A stretch of DNA of 61,112 nt from positions 1-61,112 of the forward strand of contig NZ_MBFG01000017.1 in the NCBI RefSeq assembly GCF_001696685.1. Direction: 5' to 3'. Below are positions 49,802 through 59,574 of the stretch, one piece after another. Origin of the DNA: Nosocomiicoccus ampullae (lineage in GTDB: Bacteria > Bacillota > Bacilli > Staphylococcales > Salinicoccaceae). Made by a program: the position numbers and the translations under genes. The notes below the pieces were generated by a model that saw only the letters and a list, made by a program, of their open reading frames with translations, was not told the origin of the DNA and made no database searches. The stretch's first letter is position 1. The number at the start of each line of letters is the position of its first letter.

Positions 49802-51049
49802 TTGAGTAACAACTCATTTATCAATGCGCAACAACAAGTTGAATCAGCATGTAGAATTTTGAATACGGAACCAGCAGTCTTTGAAATTTTAAAAGACGTT
49901 GAGCGTATGATTGAAGTTAGCATTCCAGTTAAGATGGATGACGGTACAATCAGAACGTTCAAAGGTTACCGTGCAGCACACAACACGTCACTCGGACCAG
50001 CAAAAGGTGGAATTCGTATTCACCCTGCAACAACGTACGATGACGTAAAAGCGTTATCTATTTGGATGACATTTAAATGTGCAGTAACAGGTACACCATA
50101 CGGTGGTGGTAAAGGTGGTATCGTTGCTGACCCAACAAAACTATCTGAAAACGAACTCGAGCAATTAGCGCGCGGATACGTTCGTGGTCTTTACAAATAC
50201 TTAGGCGAAAAAATCGACGTACCTGCACCAGACGTAGGCTGTAGTGCACAAATGATCAGCTGGATGGTTGACGAATACTGTCAATTAGCTGGTACACAAG
50301 CACTCGGTACATTCACTGGTAAACCAGTAGAATACGGTGGGTCACTAGGACGTACAGAATCAACAGGATTCGGTATTTCAGTCATTGGACGTCAAGTTGC
50401 TAAGAAATTCGATATCCACTTCGAAGAAGCAACACTTGCAGTACAAGGATTCGGTAACGTAGGAAGCCACGCGGTAAAATACTTCGAACAACTCGGTGCA
50501 ACAGTACAAGCAGTTATGGAGTGGCATCCAGATGGACTATTTGCTATCTACCGTGAAGAAGGATTTACTTACGAAGAGCTAGAAGCAAACCGTGGTAAAT
50601 TCAAAGAAATGGACGACGTTAAAATCTTAAACCCAGAAGACTTCTGGTCATTAGACGTAGACATTATGGTACCAGCAGCACTTGCAAACGCAATCGATGA
50701 GCGCGTTGCGAAATTAGTAAAAGCAAACATCGTACTTGAAGGTGCAAACGGACCAGTCACTACTGAAGGAGATGCAGTATTCAAAGAAAGAGGCATCACA
50801 GTAGTACCAGACATCCTTACAAACTCAGGTGGAGTAATCGTATCTTACTATGAGTGGGTACAAAACCTACAAGGATTCTACTGGACAGAAAAAGAAGTCT
50901 TAGAGCGTCAAGAAGAGAAAATGATCCAAGCATTTGACGAAATCTGGGATACAAAAGAAAAACACGACGTTACATTCAGAGAAGCGGCTTACTTAAACTC
51001 AATTCAAAAAGTAGCAGACGTTATGAAGTTACAAGGTAAATTATCTTAA
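49802..51049 (+). CDS. gudB: NAD-dependent glutamate dehydrogenase
   Basis: Catabolic glutamate dehydrogenase, glutamate to 2-oxoglutarate and ammonia. The substrate-binding and catalytic lysine region is PYGGGKGGIVADP; the NAD-binding domain begins VQGFGNVGSHAV. Start chosen as TTG at 49802 (415 residues) with AAGGTGG 8 nt upstream, giving the usual N-terminus; GTG at 49790 overlaps the ribosome-binding site. Codons are strongly biased, which suggests high expression. It is the only rightward housekeeping gene here and supplies 2-oxoglutarate, a possible substrate of KorAB and the precursor of succinyl-CoA for SucCD. Confidence 0.96.
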   Translation: MSNNSFINAQQQVESACRILNTEPAVFEILKDVERMIEVSIPVKMDDGTIRTFKGYRAAHNTSLGPAKGGIRIHPATTYDDVKALSIWMTFKCAVTGTPYGGGKGGIVADPTKLSENELEQLARGYVRGLYKYLGEKIDVPAPDVGCSAQMISWMVDEYCQLAGTQALGTFTGKPVEYGGSLGRTESTGFGISVIGRQVAKKFDIHFEEATLAVQGFGNVGSHAVKYFEQLGATVQAVMEWHPDGLFAIYREEGFTYEELEANRGKFKEMDDVKILNPEDFWSLDVDIMVPAALANAIDERVAKLVKANIVLEGANGPVTTEGDAVFKERGITVVPDILTNSGGVIVSYYEWVQNLQGFYWTEKEVLERQEEKMIQAFDEIWDTKEKHDVTFREAAYLNSIQKVADVMKLQGKLS

Positions 51050-51052
51050 TAT

Positions 51053-51080
51053 AAAAGAGGCGAAATGACTCGCCTCTTTT
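51053..51080. terminator. Bidirectional terminator between gudB and arsC
   Basis: A perfect 11-bp stem AAAAGAGGCGA / TCGCCTCTTTT with a 6-nt loop. Rightward it ends in TTTTTT after gudB; leftward the A-rich arm gives a T-run after arsC. The arsC stop codon directly abuts it. Confidence 0.93.
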
Positions 51081-51479
51081 TTAATGTCTCAATTTAAATT
51101 GTTCTATCGCTAATTTAATTTCATCTCTAACACGCTCGAATTCTGACCACTCTTTACCCGCAGGATCATCAAAACCCCAATGTTCTTTTTTAACGTTTAC
51201 CGGTAAGATAGGACAATTCTCATCTGCATCACTACATAACGTTACGACTAAATCTGATTGTTTTAAAATATCATTATCAATCAAGTCTGACGTATGGTCT
51301 GATATATCAATACCTACTTCTTTCATAGCTTCTACTGCTTTAGGATTAACACCATGTGTTTCAATACCAGCAGAATAGACATTCCAGTCTTCACCTAATA
51401 ATTTCTTCCCCCAACCCTCAGCCATTTGGCTACGGCAAGAGTTGCCAGTACATATAAAATAAATTGTTTTCTTATCCAT
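51081..51479 (-). CDS. arsC: Arsenate reductase, thioredoxin-dependent
   Basis: Reduces arsenate to arsenite, low-molecular-weight phosphatase fold as in plasmid pI258. The redox triad is present: Cys10 in the P-loop CTGNSCRS (10-17), then Cys82 and Cys89 in [10 protein letters not shown]. 132 residues, the family length. Encoded 14 nt after arsB with AAAGAGG-like ribosome-binding site. Makes arsenite for export by ArsB. Confidence 0.96.
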   Translation of the reverse strand: MDKKTIYFICTGNSCRSQMAEGWGKKLLGEDWNVYSAGIETHGVNPKAVEAMKEVGIDISDHTSDLIDNDILKQSDLVVTLCSDADENCPILPVNVKKEHWGFDDPAGKEWSEFERVRDEIKLAIEQFKLRH

Positions 51480-51494
51480 AATTAAAGCCTCTTT

Positions 51495-52781
51495 TTAAAA
51501 TATGATTAGTGTAAAGTACAATCCTAAGAGTGTTACAAATAGGACTGGAATAGTAATGACAATTCCCGTTTTAAAGTATGTTCCCCATGAAATCTTTACA
51601 CCTTTTTGTGCTAAAACATGTAGCCATAATAATGTTGCTAAAGAACCAATCGGCGTAATTTTAGGTCCTAAATCAGAACCTATAATATTCGCATAAACCA
51701 TACCCTCTTTGAGTAGTCCTGTAGCACTAGATTGACCAATCGCTATTGCATCTATTAAAACAGTTGGCATATTGTTCATAATTGATGATAAGAAAGCAGC
51801 TATAAAGCCCATACCCATCACACTGATGAATAATCCATAACTTGAAATATTAGTTAATATTTCAGCTAAAAATGTTGTGATACCTACATTTTTTAATCCA
51901 AATACAACTAAATACATACCAATAGAAAATAGAACGATGTTCCATGGTGCACCTGTAATCACTTGTTTTGTATTAACTGCTTTAGATTTTCGAGCGAATA
52001 GCACAAAGATTATAGCAATCGTACCAGCAACAAAAGATACAGGTATCTGAACAAACTCACTAACAAGATAACCAACAAGTAGTATTACTAAAACAATCCA
52101 TGAAATCCTAAATAGTTTAAGATCTTTAATTGCATTTTTAGGATTGGGTAGGTTTTCTGCATTAAACGTTTTAGGTATAGATTTTCTGAAATATAACCAT
52201 AAAACGACAATACTAGCAATTAAAGAGAATATATTAGGAATAATCATACGGTTAAAATATTCAATAAACCCAATATCGAAGTAATCTGCAGAAACAATAT
52301 TCACTAAGTTACTTACAATTAAAGGTAGTGATGTCGTATCCGCAATAAAGCCACTAGCAATAATAAAAGGGAAAATCTCTTTTTTATTAAATCCTAAATT
52401 TCTTACCATTGCTAATACGATAGGCGTTAATATTAAAGCGGCACCATCATTTGCGAAAAATGCTGCTACAACTGCTCCAAGTAACATGATAAAAACAAAC
52501 ATTTTTAACCCATTACCATTTGAAGCTCTGACCATATGTATTGCAGACCATTCAAAAAAGCCAATTTCATCTAATATTAATGAAATTAAAATAACAGCTA
52601 CAAAAGTTAGAGTGGCATTCCAAACAATACCTGTTACTTCTACTACATCAGAAAAACTTACAACTCCTGTAATGATAGCCACAACTGCCCCAATTAAAGC
52701 TGTAACACCAATATCTAAACCTTTCGGTTGCCATATAACAAAAATTAAAGTTAAAAGGAAAATCACAATTGCTAAAATCAT
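51495..52781 (-). CDS. arsB: Arsenite efflux permease ArsB
   Basis: Twelve-helix arsenite/antimonite exporter of the ArsB family. The sequence follows the staphylococcal plasmid protein closely, for example [28 protein letters not shown] and [18 protein letters not shown]. Start ATG at 52781 (428 residues) overlaps the arsR stop by one base; AGGTGA is 9 nt upstream. Codon choice is more AT-rich than that of the core genes and looks less optimised, fitting acquisition with the ars operon. Confidence 0.96.
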   Translation of the reverse strand: MILAIVIFLLTLIFVIWQPKGLDIGVTALIGAVVAIITGVVSFSDVVEVTGIVWNATLTFVAVILISLILDEIGFFEWSAIHMVRASNGNGLKMFVFIMLLGAVVAAFFANDGAALILTPIVLAMVRNLGFNKKEIFPFIIASGFIADTTSLPLIVSNLVNIVSADYFDIGFIEYFNRMIIPNIFSLIASIVVLWLYFRKSIPKTFNAENLPNPKNAIKDLKLFRISWIVLVILLVGYLVSEFVQIPVSFVAGTIAIIFVLFARKSKAVNTKQVITGAPWNIVLFSIGMYLVVFGLKNVGITTFLAEILTNISSYGLFISVMGMGFIAAFLSSIMNNMPTVLIDAIAIGQSSATGLLKEGMVYANIIGSDLGPKITPIGSLATLLWLHVLAQKGVKISWGTYFKTGIVITIPVLFVTLLGLYFTLIIF

Positions 52782-53098
52782 CAACAGCAATCACCTGATT
52801 TCACATTTTTACATACACATCTTTCGGTCGATGTATTAATAATATTTAAATTTTTGATAATTTCATCTAAATTATCATGATTCAGTTGATACCAATGTTT
52901 GTTACCGTCTTTTCTTGTTGTAACTAATTCATTATCTACTAAAGTCTTCATATGATGACTGAGTGTAGGTTGTGAGAAATGAAAGTATTCCAACAAGTCA
53001 CAAGCACATAATTCCCCACAAGATAGTAAATCTAGTATCTCCAATCGACTTGGATCTGATAAGACTTTTAATATTTTTGATAGTTCTTTATAAGACAT
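52781..53098 (-). CDS. arsR: Arsenic-responsive repressor ArsR
   Basis: Winged-helix ArsR/SmtB repressor of 105 residues. The metalloid site ELCACDLL (Cys30, Cys32 region) is in the recognition-helix area as in classical ArsR, followed by [12 protein letters not shown]; the C-terminal [12 protein letters not shown] is also found in the pI258 family. First gene of arsRBC; likely binds the palindrome upstream (53121-53152) and releases it with arsenite. Confidence 0.96.
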   Translation of the reverse strand: MSYKELSKILKVLSDPSRLEILDLLSCGELCACDLLEYFHFSQPTLSHHMKTLVDNELVTTRKDGNKHWYQLNHDNLDEIIKNLNIINTSTERCVCKNVKSGDCC

Positions 53099-53120
53099 GA
53101 CTAAACCTCCTAGATGGTAA

Positions 53121-53152
53121 ATAGATTAACATCTATATAGATTGTTGTCTAT
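53121..53152 (-). promoter_or_regulatory. ars promoter/operator
   Basis: A 32-bp imperfect dyad, ATAGAT-TAAC-ATCTATATAGAT-TGTT-GTCTAT on the plus strand, centred on a perfect ATCTATATAGAT (53131-53142). On the minus strand TAGACA, 17 bp and TAATCT fall within it, so ArsR bound here would cover the promoter. About 25 nt upstream of the arsR start. Confidence 0.75.
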
Positions 53153-53198
53153 GTGCTTTTGTTATTTTTTTACAAACCCTTACGAAACGTTAATTACA

Positions 53199-53900
53199 TT
53201 AAATTATGAATGTCTCTCCGTCTGTTTCGACTACTACCTGATTTTCTTGTAACTCTTCCGTAAATGTTAGTCTTACTTTACCTAATTCCAGAGTGTTCTC
53301 ATCATGTTTATTTAAGTGAAAAGCTTCGGCGAATGCGTGAATCGCATTATCAACATTTTCTACTGCTACCTTAATTTCTAATAGTTTACCGTTATCTCCT
53401 AGTATGCTTCCTGCTTCAAGGTTTTCTATTCTCTCTTCGTCACTCATACCCCAGTCAATGATGAATGGCATAGGGACGTTCGTCTTATTGTCTTTTATAA
53501 ATAACAACTTCCATGAGACTACTTCTCCATTTTCTTTTTCTCTCTTGAATGTGCGAGGCCCATCGATTTCGAATCCTGAATTCTCGAGCGACGTACTGAG
53601 AGCTTCGATGTCAGTCGTTCGAAGTGCAAAGTTGTGCATACCCTCACGGTAATTTTCTTTATATATGGAAGACATGAGCGTGTAATCTACATTATCTTCG
53701 TTGTACTTCTCGAAGGTTTGTCTGTTTTTTATCCCTAAAAATTCAATATAATAGAGCCCGCAGTGTAATAGTGTATTATACGTGCCCCAAATGTCGTGTG
53801 TACCGCCGGTCACAGTATAAAACCCTTTTTGTTCGTATTCGTCTTTCATTGCACTAGGATCTTCAGAAAAATAGATGATGTGGTCGAATAATACTGTCAT
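53199..53900 (-). CDS. Glyoxalase-like (VOC superfamily, Glyoxalase_3 type) protein
   Basis: 233-residue protein with the N-terminal pattern LFDHIIYFSEDPSAMKDEYEQKG and GGTHDIWGTYNTLLHCGLYYIEFLG, typical of the Glyoxalase_3 group of the vicinal-oxygen-chelate superfamily. Candidate metal ligands are His7 and the Glu of YIEFLG; a second VOC-like half covers about 130-233. Substrate unknown. Encoded 31 nt after the MerR gene with AAAGGAGG, so it is probably in the MerR regulon with the MATE exporter and could detoxify the same compound. Confidence 0.8.
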   Translation of the reverse strand: MTVLFDHIIYFSEDPSAMKDEYEQKGFYTVTGGTHDIWGTYNTLLHCGLYYIEFLGIKNRQTFEKYNEDNVDYTLMSSIYKENYREGMHNFALRTTDIEALSTSLENSGFEIDGPRTFKREKENGEVVSWKLLFIKDNKTNVPMPFIIDWGMSDEERIENLEAGSILGDNGKLLEIKVAVENVDNAIHAFAEAFHLNKHDENTLELGKVRLTFTEELQENQVVVETDGETFII

Positions 53901-53931
53901 ATGAACGCCTCCTTTACTATAATTATCCCGC

Positions 53932-54735
53932 TCATTTTCCTTCCACTTGTATCATAATTTTTGTAATGTAATCTTCTTCACCTTTTACACTGAGTCCATC
54001 AATGACGTACTCCTCTATCGTATCTCCGCTAATTTGATATCCAGTTTCCTCTATAAAAGATTTCATTTTTTCATATGTCTCATACGTCTTTAAGTACGAT
54101 CCTTTGTGGTAACCTACCGCATAAGTGCACGACTTTCTAATAAATGGATTCTTTAAAGCTTTTTCTTTAATTCTCATAAATAGATGAGACACATTTAAAT
54201 AATCGTTCTTTTCAATTTGTGCTTTTGGAATCAGCCCACCTACTGGATACCCAATATCTAGCGCTTCTTCTTTTGTATATTTGACAAATGACATGATTGC
54301 TTCCGTAAATTCTTTGTCAGTGCTATTTAAAATATTTTTGCTTAACACGTAGTATTCTCTCTCTAAATGTTCAATTGTAATACTATCGATATCTAGCTCT
54401 ATCGCATTTACGATCTGCTCTTTCTTGTTTTGAATAATCTCTTTCGTGCGCTGTAGTGCCTCAATCTTCTGCTGCATCATTTCTGCTTTTTCAGTAAACA
54501 TCTCAGCTGTTTCTTTTAAATTGTTGGCGTTTAAAAACTCTTTTATGTCAGATAAAGACATGCCAATCTCTTTTAATATTTCAATGACCGTAAACACTTC
54601 TGCTTGTTGAAATGAGTAATACCGATATCCATTCGGAGCTACATACTCAGGTTTTAACAAATCAATATCATCATAATGAAAAAGTGTTTGTTTCTTCACG
54701 TTACAAATATTTGCGAATTCTCCAGTGGTAAACAA
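53932..54735 (-). CDS. MerR-family multidrug-type regulator
   Basis: 267-residue transcription regulator. The N-terminal MerR helix-turn-helix begins MFTTGEFANICNVKKQTLFHYD; then comes a coiled-coil dimerisation helix (about 75-125), and a C-terminal GyrI-like effector domain (about 130-267), the BmrR-like layout for sensing bulky drugs. Translation starts at TTG 54735 with only a poor ribosome-binding site, so expression is probably low. Divergent from the MATE gene across 123 bp that contain a MerR-type promoter. Confidence 0.88.
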   Translation of the reverse strand: MFTTGEFANICNVKKQTLFHYDDIDLLKPEYVAPNGYRYYSFQQAEVFTVIEILKEIGMSLSDIKEFLNANNLKETAEMFTEKAEMMQQKIEALQRTKEIIQNKKEQIVNAIELDIDSITIEHLEREYYVLSKNILNSTDKEFTEAIMSFVKYTKEEALDIGYPVGGLIPKAQIEKNDYLNVSHLFMRIKEKALKNPFIRKSCTYAVGYHKGSYLKTYETYEKMKSFIEETGYQISGDTIEEYVIDGLSVKGEEDYITKIMIQVEGK

Positions 54736-54771
54736 ATTTTTTAAAAATTCCAGTTTTTATCTCTCCCGTCC

Positions 54772-54802
54772 TTGACTATATGGTTACTGTATAATTTATT
54801 AT
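54772..54802 (+). promoter_or_regulatory. MATE gene promoter with 19-bp spacer, MerR-type
   Basis: TTGACT (54772-54777), a 19-bp spacer, then TATTAT (54797-54802). The over-long spacer is the hallmark of MerR-activated promoters. An imperfect dyad TATATGGT-T-ACTGTATA (54777-54793) lies in the spacer and is the probable operator. Confidence 0.7.
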
Positions 54803-54858
54803 CATAATATAGTAAGAACAAACGGAACAGATTTATATATATATAATGAGGTATTTTT

Positions 54859-56199
54859 ATGGAACGCGTACACACTACAATGCAAACGATGCAACCACGA
54901 AAACTTTTTCTTAAATATTTAATTCCATCGTTATTTGGAATGATGCTCATGGCCATCAACATTTTAGTCGATGGACTCTTCGTGAGCCACGGTGTAGGAG
55001 ATAACGGACTGGCTGGAGTCAACATCGCTTTGCCCATTTATTCAGTCATCTTAGCATTTTCTCTATGGATTGGAATGGGTGGAGCAACCCTGTACTCCAT
55101 TGCTCTAGGACAAAATAATGTGCATCGTGCAAAATCGATTTTTACACACGCGATTATTATTACCGTTGTCGTCACTGGTATCATCATTGGAGTATGTCTC
55201 GTATTTGAAGAACCACTCGCGTACCTATTCGGCGCAAATGATGCAATCATTAGTTATGTGCTCGATTATCTACACGTCATTTTAGTATTCGGAATCTTCT
55301 TCGTGTTAGAAAACATTCTGAGCATTTTTATACGTAACGACGGGAATCCAACACTCGCGATGGTCGGCTTAGTTGTCACATCGGTTGTAAATATTATCCT
55401 AAATTACATCTTTATTTTCATCTTCAACTGGGGTGTAAAAGGAGCCGCATATGCTACAGTCCTTGCGACTGTTATCGGTATTTTAGTCCTCGTGACGCAC
55501 TTTTTAACTAAACGAAGTCAACTGGCACTCGTAAAGATAAAGATCGACCCATCTATTGTTCGCAATATCATTTCAATTGGATTTCCAAGTTTTATATTGG
55601 AAGCCTCAGCTGCAGTAATGATGATTGGGCTGAACGTTACATTTAGTCATTATGTCGGTGAAACAGGAATCTTCTCTTATGCGGTTGTAAACTACATGCA
55701 CACTGTGTTCTTGATGTTATTCATTGGAGTGGGTGCAGCACTTCAACCAATTTCGAGCTATCATTACGGTGCAAAACTCTTTGAACGATTACAACAATTT
55801 ATCCGTATCGCAACAGTCACTGGATTCATAGTCGGTGTCCTCATTTTTGTAATTGGAGTCTTAGGGAGAGGACTCATCATATGGCTATTTGGTATTGAAG
55901 GTACCGAAGTAATTAGTTATATAAAAATCGGAATCACCCTATTCTTCATTGGATACTTATTCTTAGGAATCAACATGGTGCTCACGGAATTCTATCAATC
56001 AATCGGTATAATTCGTATCGCGATTATGATTAGCTTATTACGTAGTTTTATTATCTTCATCCCTCTATTATTTATAATGCCAATTCTATTTGGACCAAAC
56101 GCGATTTGGCTTGTATTCCCAATAGCAGAGGGACTTACAATGGTTATCATGTTTTTATCTTTAAAATTTAAATGGATACCATTAATTCCTAAAGCGTGA
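54859..56199 (+). CDS. MATE-family multidrug exporter
   Basis: 446-residue, twelve-helix multidrug/toxin extrusion protein, using the Na+ or H+ gradient. The N-terminus (PRKLFLKYLIPSLFGMMLMAINILVDGLFVSHGVG) and the mid-protein repeat (RNIISIGFPSFILEASAAVMM) are characteristic. It is closest in style to the MepA/DinF-like branch, but staphylococcal MepA is controlled by a MarR protein, here the neighbour is MerR. ATG 54859 has GAGG 7 nt upstream. A weak hairpin (56212-56227) follows the gene. Confidence 0.92.
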   Translation: MERVHTTMQTMQPRKLFLKYLIPSLFGMMLMAINILVDGLFVSHGVGDNGLAGVNIALPIYSVILAFSLWIGMGGATLYSIALGQNNVHRAKSIFTHAIIITVVVTGIIIGVCLVFEEPLAYLFGANDAIISYVLDYLHVILVFGIFFVLENILSIFIRNDGNPTLAMVGLVVTSVVNIILNYIFIFIFNWGVKGAAYATVLATVIGILVLVTHFLTKRSQLALVKIKIDPSIVRNIISIGFPSFILEASAAVMMIGLNVTFSHYVGETGIFSYAVVNYMHTVFLMLFIGVGAALQPISSYHYGAKLFERLQQFIRIATVTGFIVGVLIFVIGVLGRGLIIWLFGIEGTEVISYIKIGITLFFIGYLFLGINMVLTEFYQSIGIIRIAIMISLLRSFIIFIPLLFIMPILFGPNAIWLVFPIAEGLTMVIMFLSLKFKWIPLIPKA

Positions 56200-56286
56200 T
56201 GAAATGTATCGTAGTAGAATACTACTAATAAAATTTTCTAAAAATAAAAAGAATACTCATGGTTAGTATTTAGCTTATCAAACACT

Positions 56287-57033
56287 TCATATCGAACTCG
56301 CAATAAGTTTTTTGGTATAGGGATTTTGTGGATTGTTCAAAATATCGTCCGTTTTACCTACTTCTACAATCTGTCCGTCTTTCATAACGATGATTCTATC
56401 TGTCAGTGTTTTTACTGTGGATATGTCGTGCGTGATGAATAGATATGAAGTGCGAATGTTATGTCGTAACTTCTTCAAAATCTCGATGACTTCTTTTTGC
56501 ACGAGTATATCTAGTGCGGAGACCGCTTCGTCAAATATTACCACTTTCGGATCAGTGATCATCGCTTGGACGATCGATATGCGCTGTGCTTGTCCACCGC
56601 TTAACTGGTGCGGGTATTTATCTAGAATCGTTTCGTTTAATTGCACACGTTCTAATGCGCGAAGTATCTCTCTATCCATCTCTTTTTTTGTCTTTCGCGG
56701 AAGTCCTTTCGCAAAAAATGGTTCTCGGAGTGACGTTCTTACCTTCAAATATGGATGTAGACTTTCTTTAGGGCTTTGAAATACAAACTGCACATTTTGT
56801 CTAAATTTTAGGTAGTTACGTTTTTTCATACTTTTGATATCTTCACCTTCAAAATATACAGTTCCTGAGTTTGGACTTACAAGTCCGCCAAGGATATTCG
56901 CAAGTGTAGACTTTCCGGACCCAGATTCTCCAACAATTCCGATAGATTCCGCTTCTTTAAGTTCCAAACTCACATCTTTCAAAGCTATTGTATCTTTGAA
57001 GTTTTTAGACACATTTTCACATGATAAAATCAT
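56287..57033 (-). CDS. ABC importer ATP-binding protein, NikE/CntF-like
   Basis: Second ATPase of the nickel/peptide-class importer. Walker A GESGSGKS (35-42), Q-loop FVFQSPKES, signature LSGGQAQR, Walker B VVIFDEAVSALD, H-loop FITHD. The Walker B variant DEAVS instead of DEPTS is common in NikE and in metallophore importers, a hint of metal uptake rather than peptide uptake. 248 residues. The short C-terminus lacks the oligopeptide/dipeptide extension of OppF. Overlaps the upstream ATPase gene by 4 nt. Confidence 0.85.
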   Translation of the reverse strand: MILSCENVSKNFKDTIALKDVSLELKEAESIGIVGESGSGKSTLANILGGLVSPNSGTVYFEGEDIKSMKKRNYLKFRQNVQFVFQSPKESLHPYLKVRTSLREPFFAKGLPRKTKKEMDREILRALERVQLNETILDKYPHQLSGGQAQRISIVQAMITDPKVVIFDEAVSALDILVQKEVIEILKKLRHNIRTSYLFITHDISTVKTLTDRIIVMKDGQIVEVGKTDDILNNPQNPYTKKLIASSI

Positions 57034-57806
57034 CTCACGTTCTCCTCTCTCGATACTTGGACGAGTGCTTTTGTATGCGGATGCGTTGGATGCTTAAATA
57101 GCGTCTTTGTATCATTCGTCTCTACCATTTCTCCCTTATAGAAAACATACGCACGGTCCGTGTACTTCTCTATCAGTTTCATGTTATGTGTGATTAAAAT
57201 GAGCGACACGCCTTCTTCTTGATTCAGTTTTTTAAAAAACTCCATTATCTCGTTTTCCGTGATGCTATCTAGAGCAGTCGTCGGCTCATCTAAAATAATT
57301 ATACGTGGCTTCGTCATTAGGGAGAGTGCGATATTGACGCGTTGGCGCATTCCACCAGAAAGTTCGAACACGTATCCGTTCAAGATTTTTTTAGGATTTT
57401 TAAGCCCCACAAGTTCTAACAATTCCGTCGCACGTTCTAATCCTTCACGTTTAGTGCCACACTGATGCGTCACGAAACCCTCTAACATCTGGTGCTTAAT
57501 TTTTACTAACGGATGTAAAAATCCCGTTGTATTTTGTGGAATATATCCAACATCAAGTCCGATGAGTTTTCGGTAATCGCTCGACTTAAGGTCATCTATG
57601 TTTTTATCTTCTACCATTTTTAGCGTAGCATGTGACACGAGTGATCTCGGAAGCAAGTTAAACATCGCTTGTGTCGATATTGTTTTCCCTGAACCTGATT
57701 CCCCAAATACCCCTACAATTTCTCTCTTTTTAAGATAGAAATCAAATGGCTGTACGAGTCTCTTTCCTTCATTTGTGCGCACTTCGAGTGCCTTTATATC
57801 AATCAT
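57030..57806 (-). CDS. ABC importer ATP-binding protein, NikD/OppD-like
   Basis: First ATPase of the importer. Walker A GESGSGKT (35-42), signature LSGGMRQR, Walker B IIILDEPTTALD, H-loop LITHN. Start ATG at 57806 (258 residues) has AGGTG upstream and overlaps the permease gene by 8 nt; a GTG 9 nt earlier is inside the ribosome-binding site. It would pair with the NikE-like ATPase as a heterodimer. Confidence 0.88.
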   Translation of the reverse strand: MIDIKALEVRTNEGKRLVQPFDFYLKKREIVGVFGESGSGKTISTQAMFNLLPRSLVSHATLKMVEDKNIDDLKSSDYRKLIGLDVGYIPQNTTGFLHPLVKIKHQMLEGFVTHQCGTKREGLERATELLELVGLKNPKKILNGYVFELSGGMRQRVNIALSLMTKPRIIILDEPTTALDSITENEIMEFFKKLNQEEGVSLILITHNMKLIEKYTDRAYVFYKGEMVETNDTKTLFKHPTHPHTKALVQVSREENVR

Positions 57807-58611
57807 TAGTATCACCTAATTTCATGAGTCGATCATTCAACGTATCTCCCATTAAGTTCAGACCAAGGACAGTAATCACAAGTAATATCCCTGACGGCAA
57901 GATTAAATATGGATAGCTCAGCATAAAGCTCTGCGCTTCTTTTAACATCAGTCCAAAACTCGCGTTCGGTGGAACGACACCAAGTCCTAAATAAGATAAC
58001 GCGGATTCTATTAAAATTGCAGATCCAATACTTGCACTGAATTGTGTTACGAGTCTAGGCAAAATGACTGGGAGATAATGTCTCCACACAATTCTCATTG
58101 TCGATAGTCCCATGCTTTTTGCCGCTACTATATAGAGTGCGTGTTGTTGTTCTTTAATGAGTGAATACGTCAGTCTAGCAAATATTGGTATCATAAATAT
58201 CGCGATTGCAATAAGTGTAGAGTAAAGTCCATCCCCAAATACAACCACAAACATCATAGCAAGTACGATACCTGGGAATGCGAGCATCCCATCTATAAAC
58301 CTTAGGAAAATCATGCTGATCCACTTATTTGATAAAGCAGAAATGACACCTATGAAAATCCCAGCACATAAGCCTAAAGTGACTGAAACCGTTCCTAAAA
58401 GTAACGCATAGCGTGACGCAACCATTAACCTAGATAATATATCTCTACCAAACTGATCCGTACCGAGTAGATGCTCTTTAGACATCAAAGAAAAACGATT
58501 ATCAATATCCATCTCTGTAATCGGATATGGTGTATAGAAAAATGACACTATTCCTAGCGATAACGGAATGAGTAAGAGTACTACGCTCAATATAAACACA
58601 TATTTTCTCAT
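57799..58611 (-). CDS. ABC importer permease, NikC/OppC-like
   Basis: 270-residue inner permease with about six helices. The EAA loop is seen around ALYIVAAKSMGLSTMRIVWRH, where the -AA-(S/T)-G----I---H pattern contacts the ATPases; the N-terminal HLLGTDQFGRDILSR motif is typical of OppC/NikC. Overlaps both neighbours (8 nt and 4 nt). Confidence 0.9.
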   Translation of the reverse strand: MRKYVFILSVVLLLIPLSLGIVSFFYTPYPITEMDIDNRFSLMSKEHLLGTDQFGRDILSRLMVASRYALLLGTVSVTLGLCAGIFIGVISALSNKWISMIFLRFIDGMLAFPGIVLAMMFVVVFGDGLYSTLIAIAIFMIPIFARLTYSLIKEQQHALYIVAAKSMGLSTMRIVWRHYLPVILPRLVTQFSASIGSAILIESALSYLGLGVVPPNASFGLMLKEAQSFMLSYPYLILPSGILLVITVLGLNLMGDTLNDRLMKLGDTND

Positions 58612-59555
58612 GACTCTTTCCTCCTCATTCGCTTATTCAGGAGAATATAGAGTATGTCTGTGATAAGCGTAATGATTATGACAGAAGTCACAATAAAGCT
58701 CACGAGCCCTAAAATTAAGAAGAGATCTCGTTTTAAGACTGCACTAAATAACAGTCGGCCAACTCCAGGCAAACTGAAAATACTCTCTACGACAATCACA
58801 CCTGAAATTAACCCCGCAATTTGAATACCAATAACTGTAAGTGGTGCAATCAACGCATCACGCAGTGGATATTTAATGATTGCAAAAACAGGATTCATTC
58901 CAGACACTCGGGTCATGAGCATATAATCTTGTTTTAAACTATGTAACATCGAGCTTCTCACGATCCTAATCTGTGTCGCAATCATACCAAATGCGAGCAC
59001 AAGTGCCGGCAGTAGTAAGCTCATAAAGCCACCATAAACACTCTCCGTAAATGGTTTAAATCCAGATATCGGAAACACGTCAAACTGTGCAGCGATGTAA
59101 ACGAGAAAAATGAGTGCAATAAAAAACTGTGGCATCGCGTCACCAATTTGCATGAGCGTTCTCGCTATAATATCAAACGTCTTATTTTGTTTTAATGCAG
59201 CAAAGACACCAATTGTGAGTGCTAAAGGCACCGCAATTACGATTGACATCACCATGAGTGTTAACGTAACAGGTAACCTACTTAATAGAAGTGCTGTCAC
59301 TGTCTCACCATATGTAAAAGACACACCAAAATCACCAGTTATCGCACTGGTCAACCAGTTAAAATATTGCGTATACCAAGCAGCATCCATCCCGAGAGCT
59401 GCTCGAAGTTCTCTGACACGTTCTGGTGTGGCTTCTGTTCCGAGACTAATTTCCACCGCATCTCCAGGTATCATCATCAACATAAAAAAAGTGATAAATG
59501 ATACGACAATTATAAGTACTATGCTACTCGTAATGCGTCTTATAATTTCTTTCAT
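58608..59555 (-). CDS. ABC importer permease, NikB/OppB-like
   Basis: 315 residues with six predicted helices; the first helix precedes the family motif FFMLMMIPGDA, and the EAA loop is around LKQDYMLMTRVSGMNPVFAIIKYPLRDA. ATG at 59555 is favoured because AGGTG lies 9 nt upstream; ATG at 59564 would be only 0-2 nt from it. Forms the transmembrane dimer with the NikC/OppC-like permease. Confidence 0.9.
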   Translation of the reverse strand: MKEIIRRITSSIVLIIVVSFITFFMLMMIPGDAVEISLGTEATPERVRELRAALGMDAAWYTQYFNWLTSAITGDFGVSFTYGETVTALLLSRLPVTLTLMVMSIVIAVPLALTIGVFAALKQNKTFDIIARTLMQIGDAMPQFFIALIFLVYIAAQFDVFPISGFKPFTESVYGGFMSLLLPALVLAFGMIATQIRIVRSSMLHSLKQDYMLMTRVSGMNPVFAIIKYPLRDALIAPLTVIGIQIAGLISGVIVVESIFSLPGVGRLLFSAVLKRDLFLILGLVSFIVTSVIIITLITDILYILLNKRMRRKES

Positions 59556-59574
59556 ATCATCCATCACCTATTGA

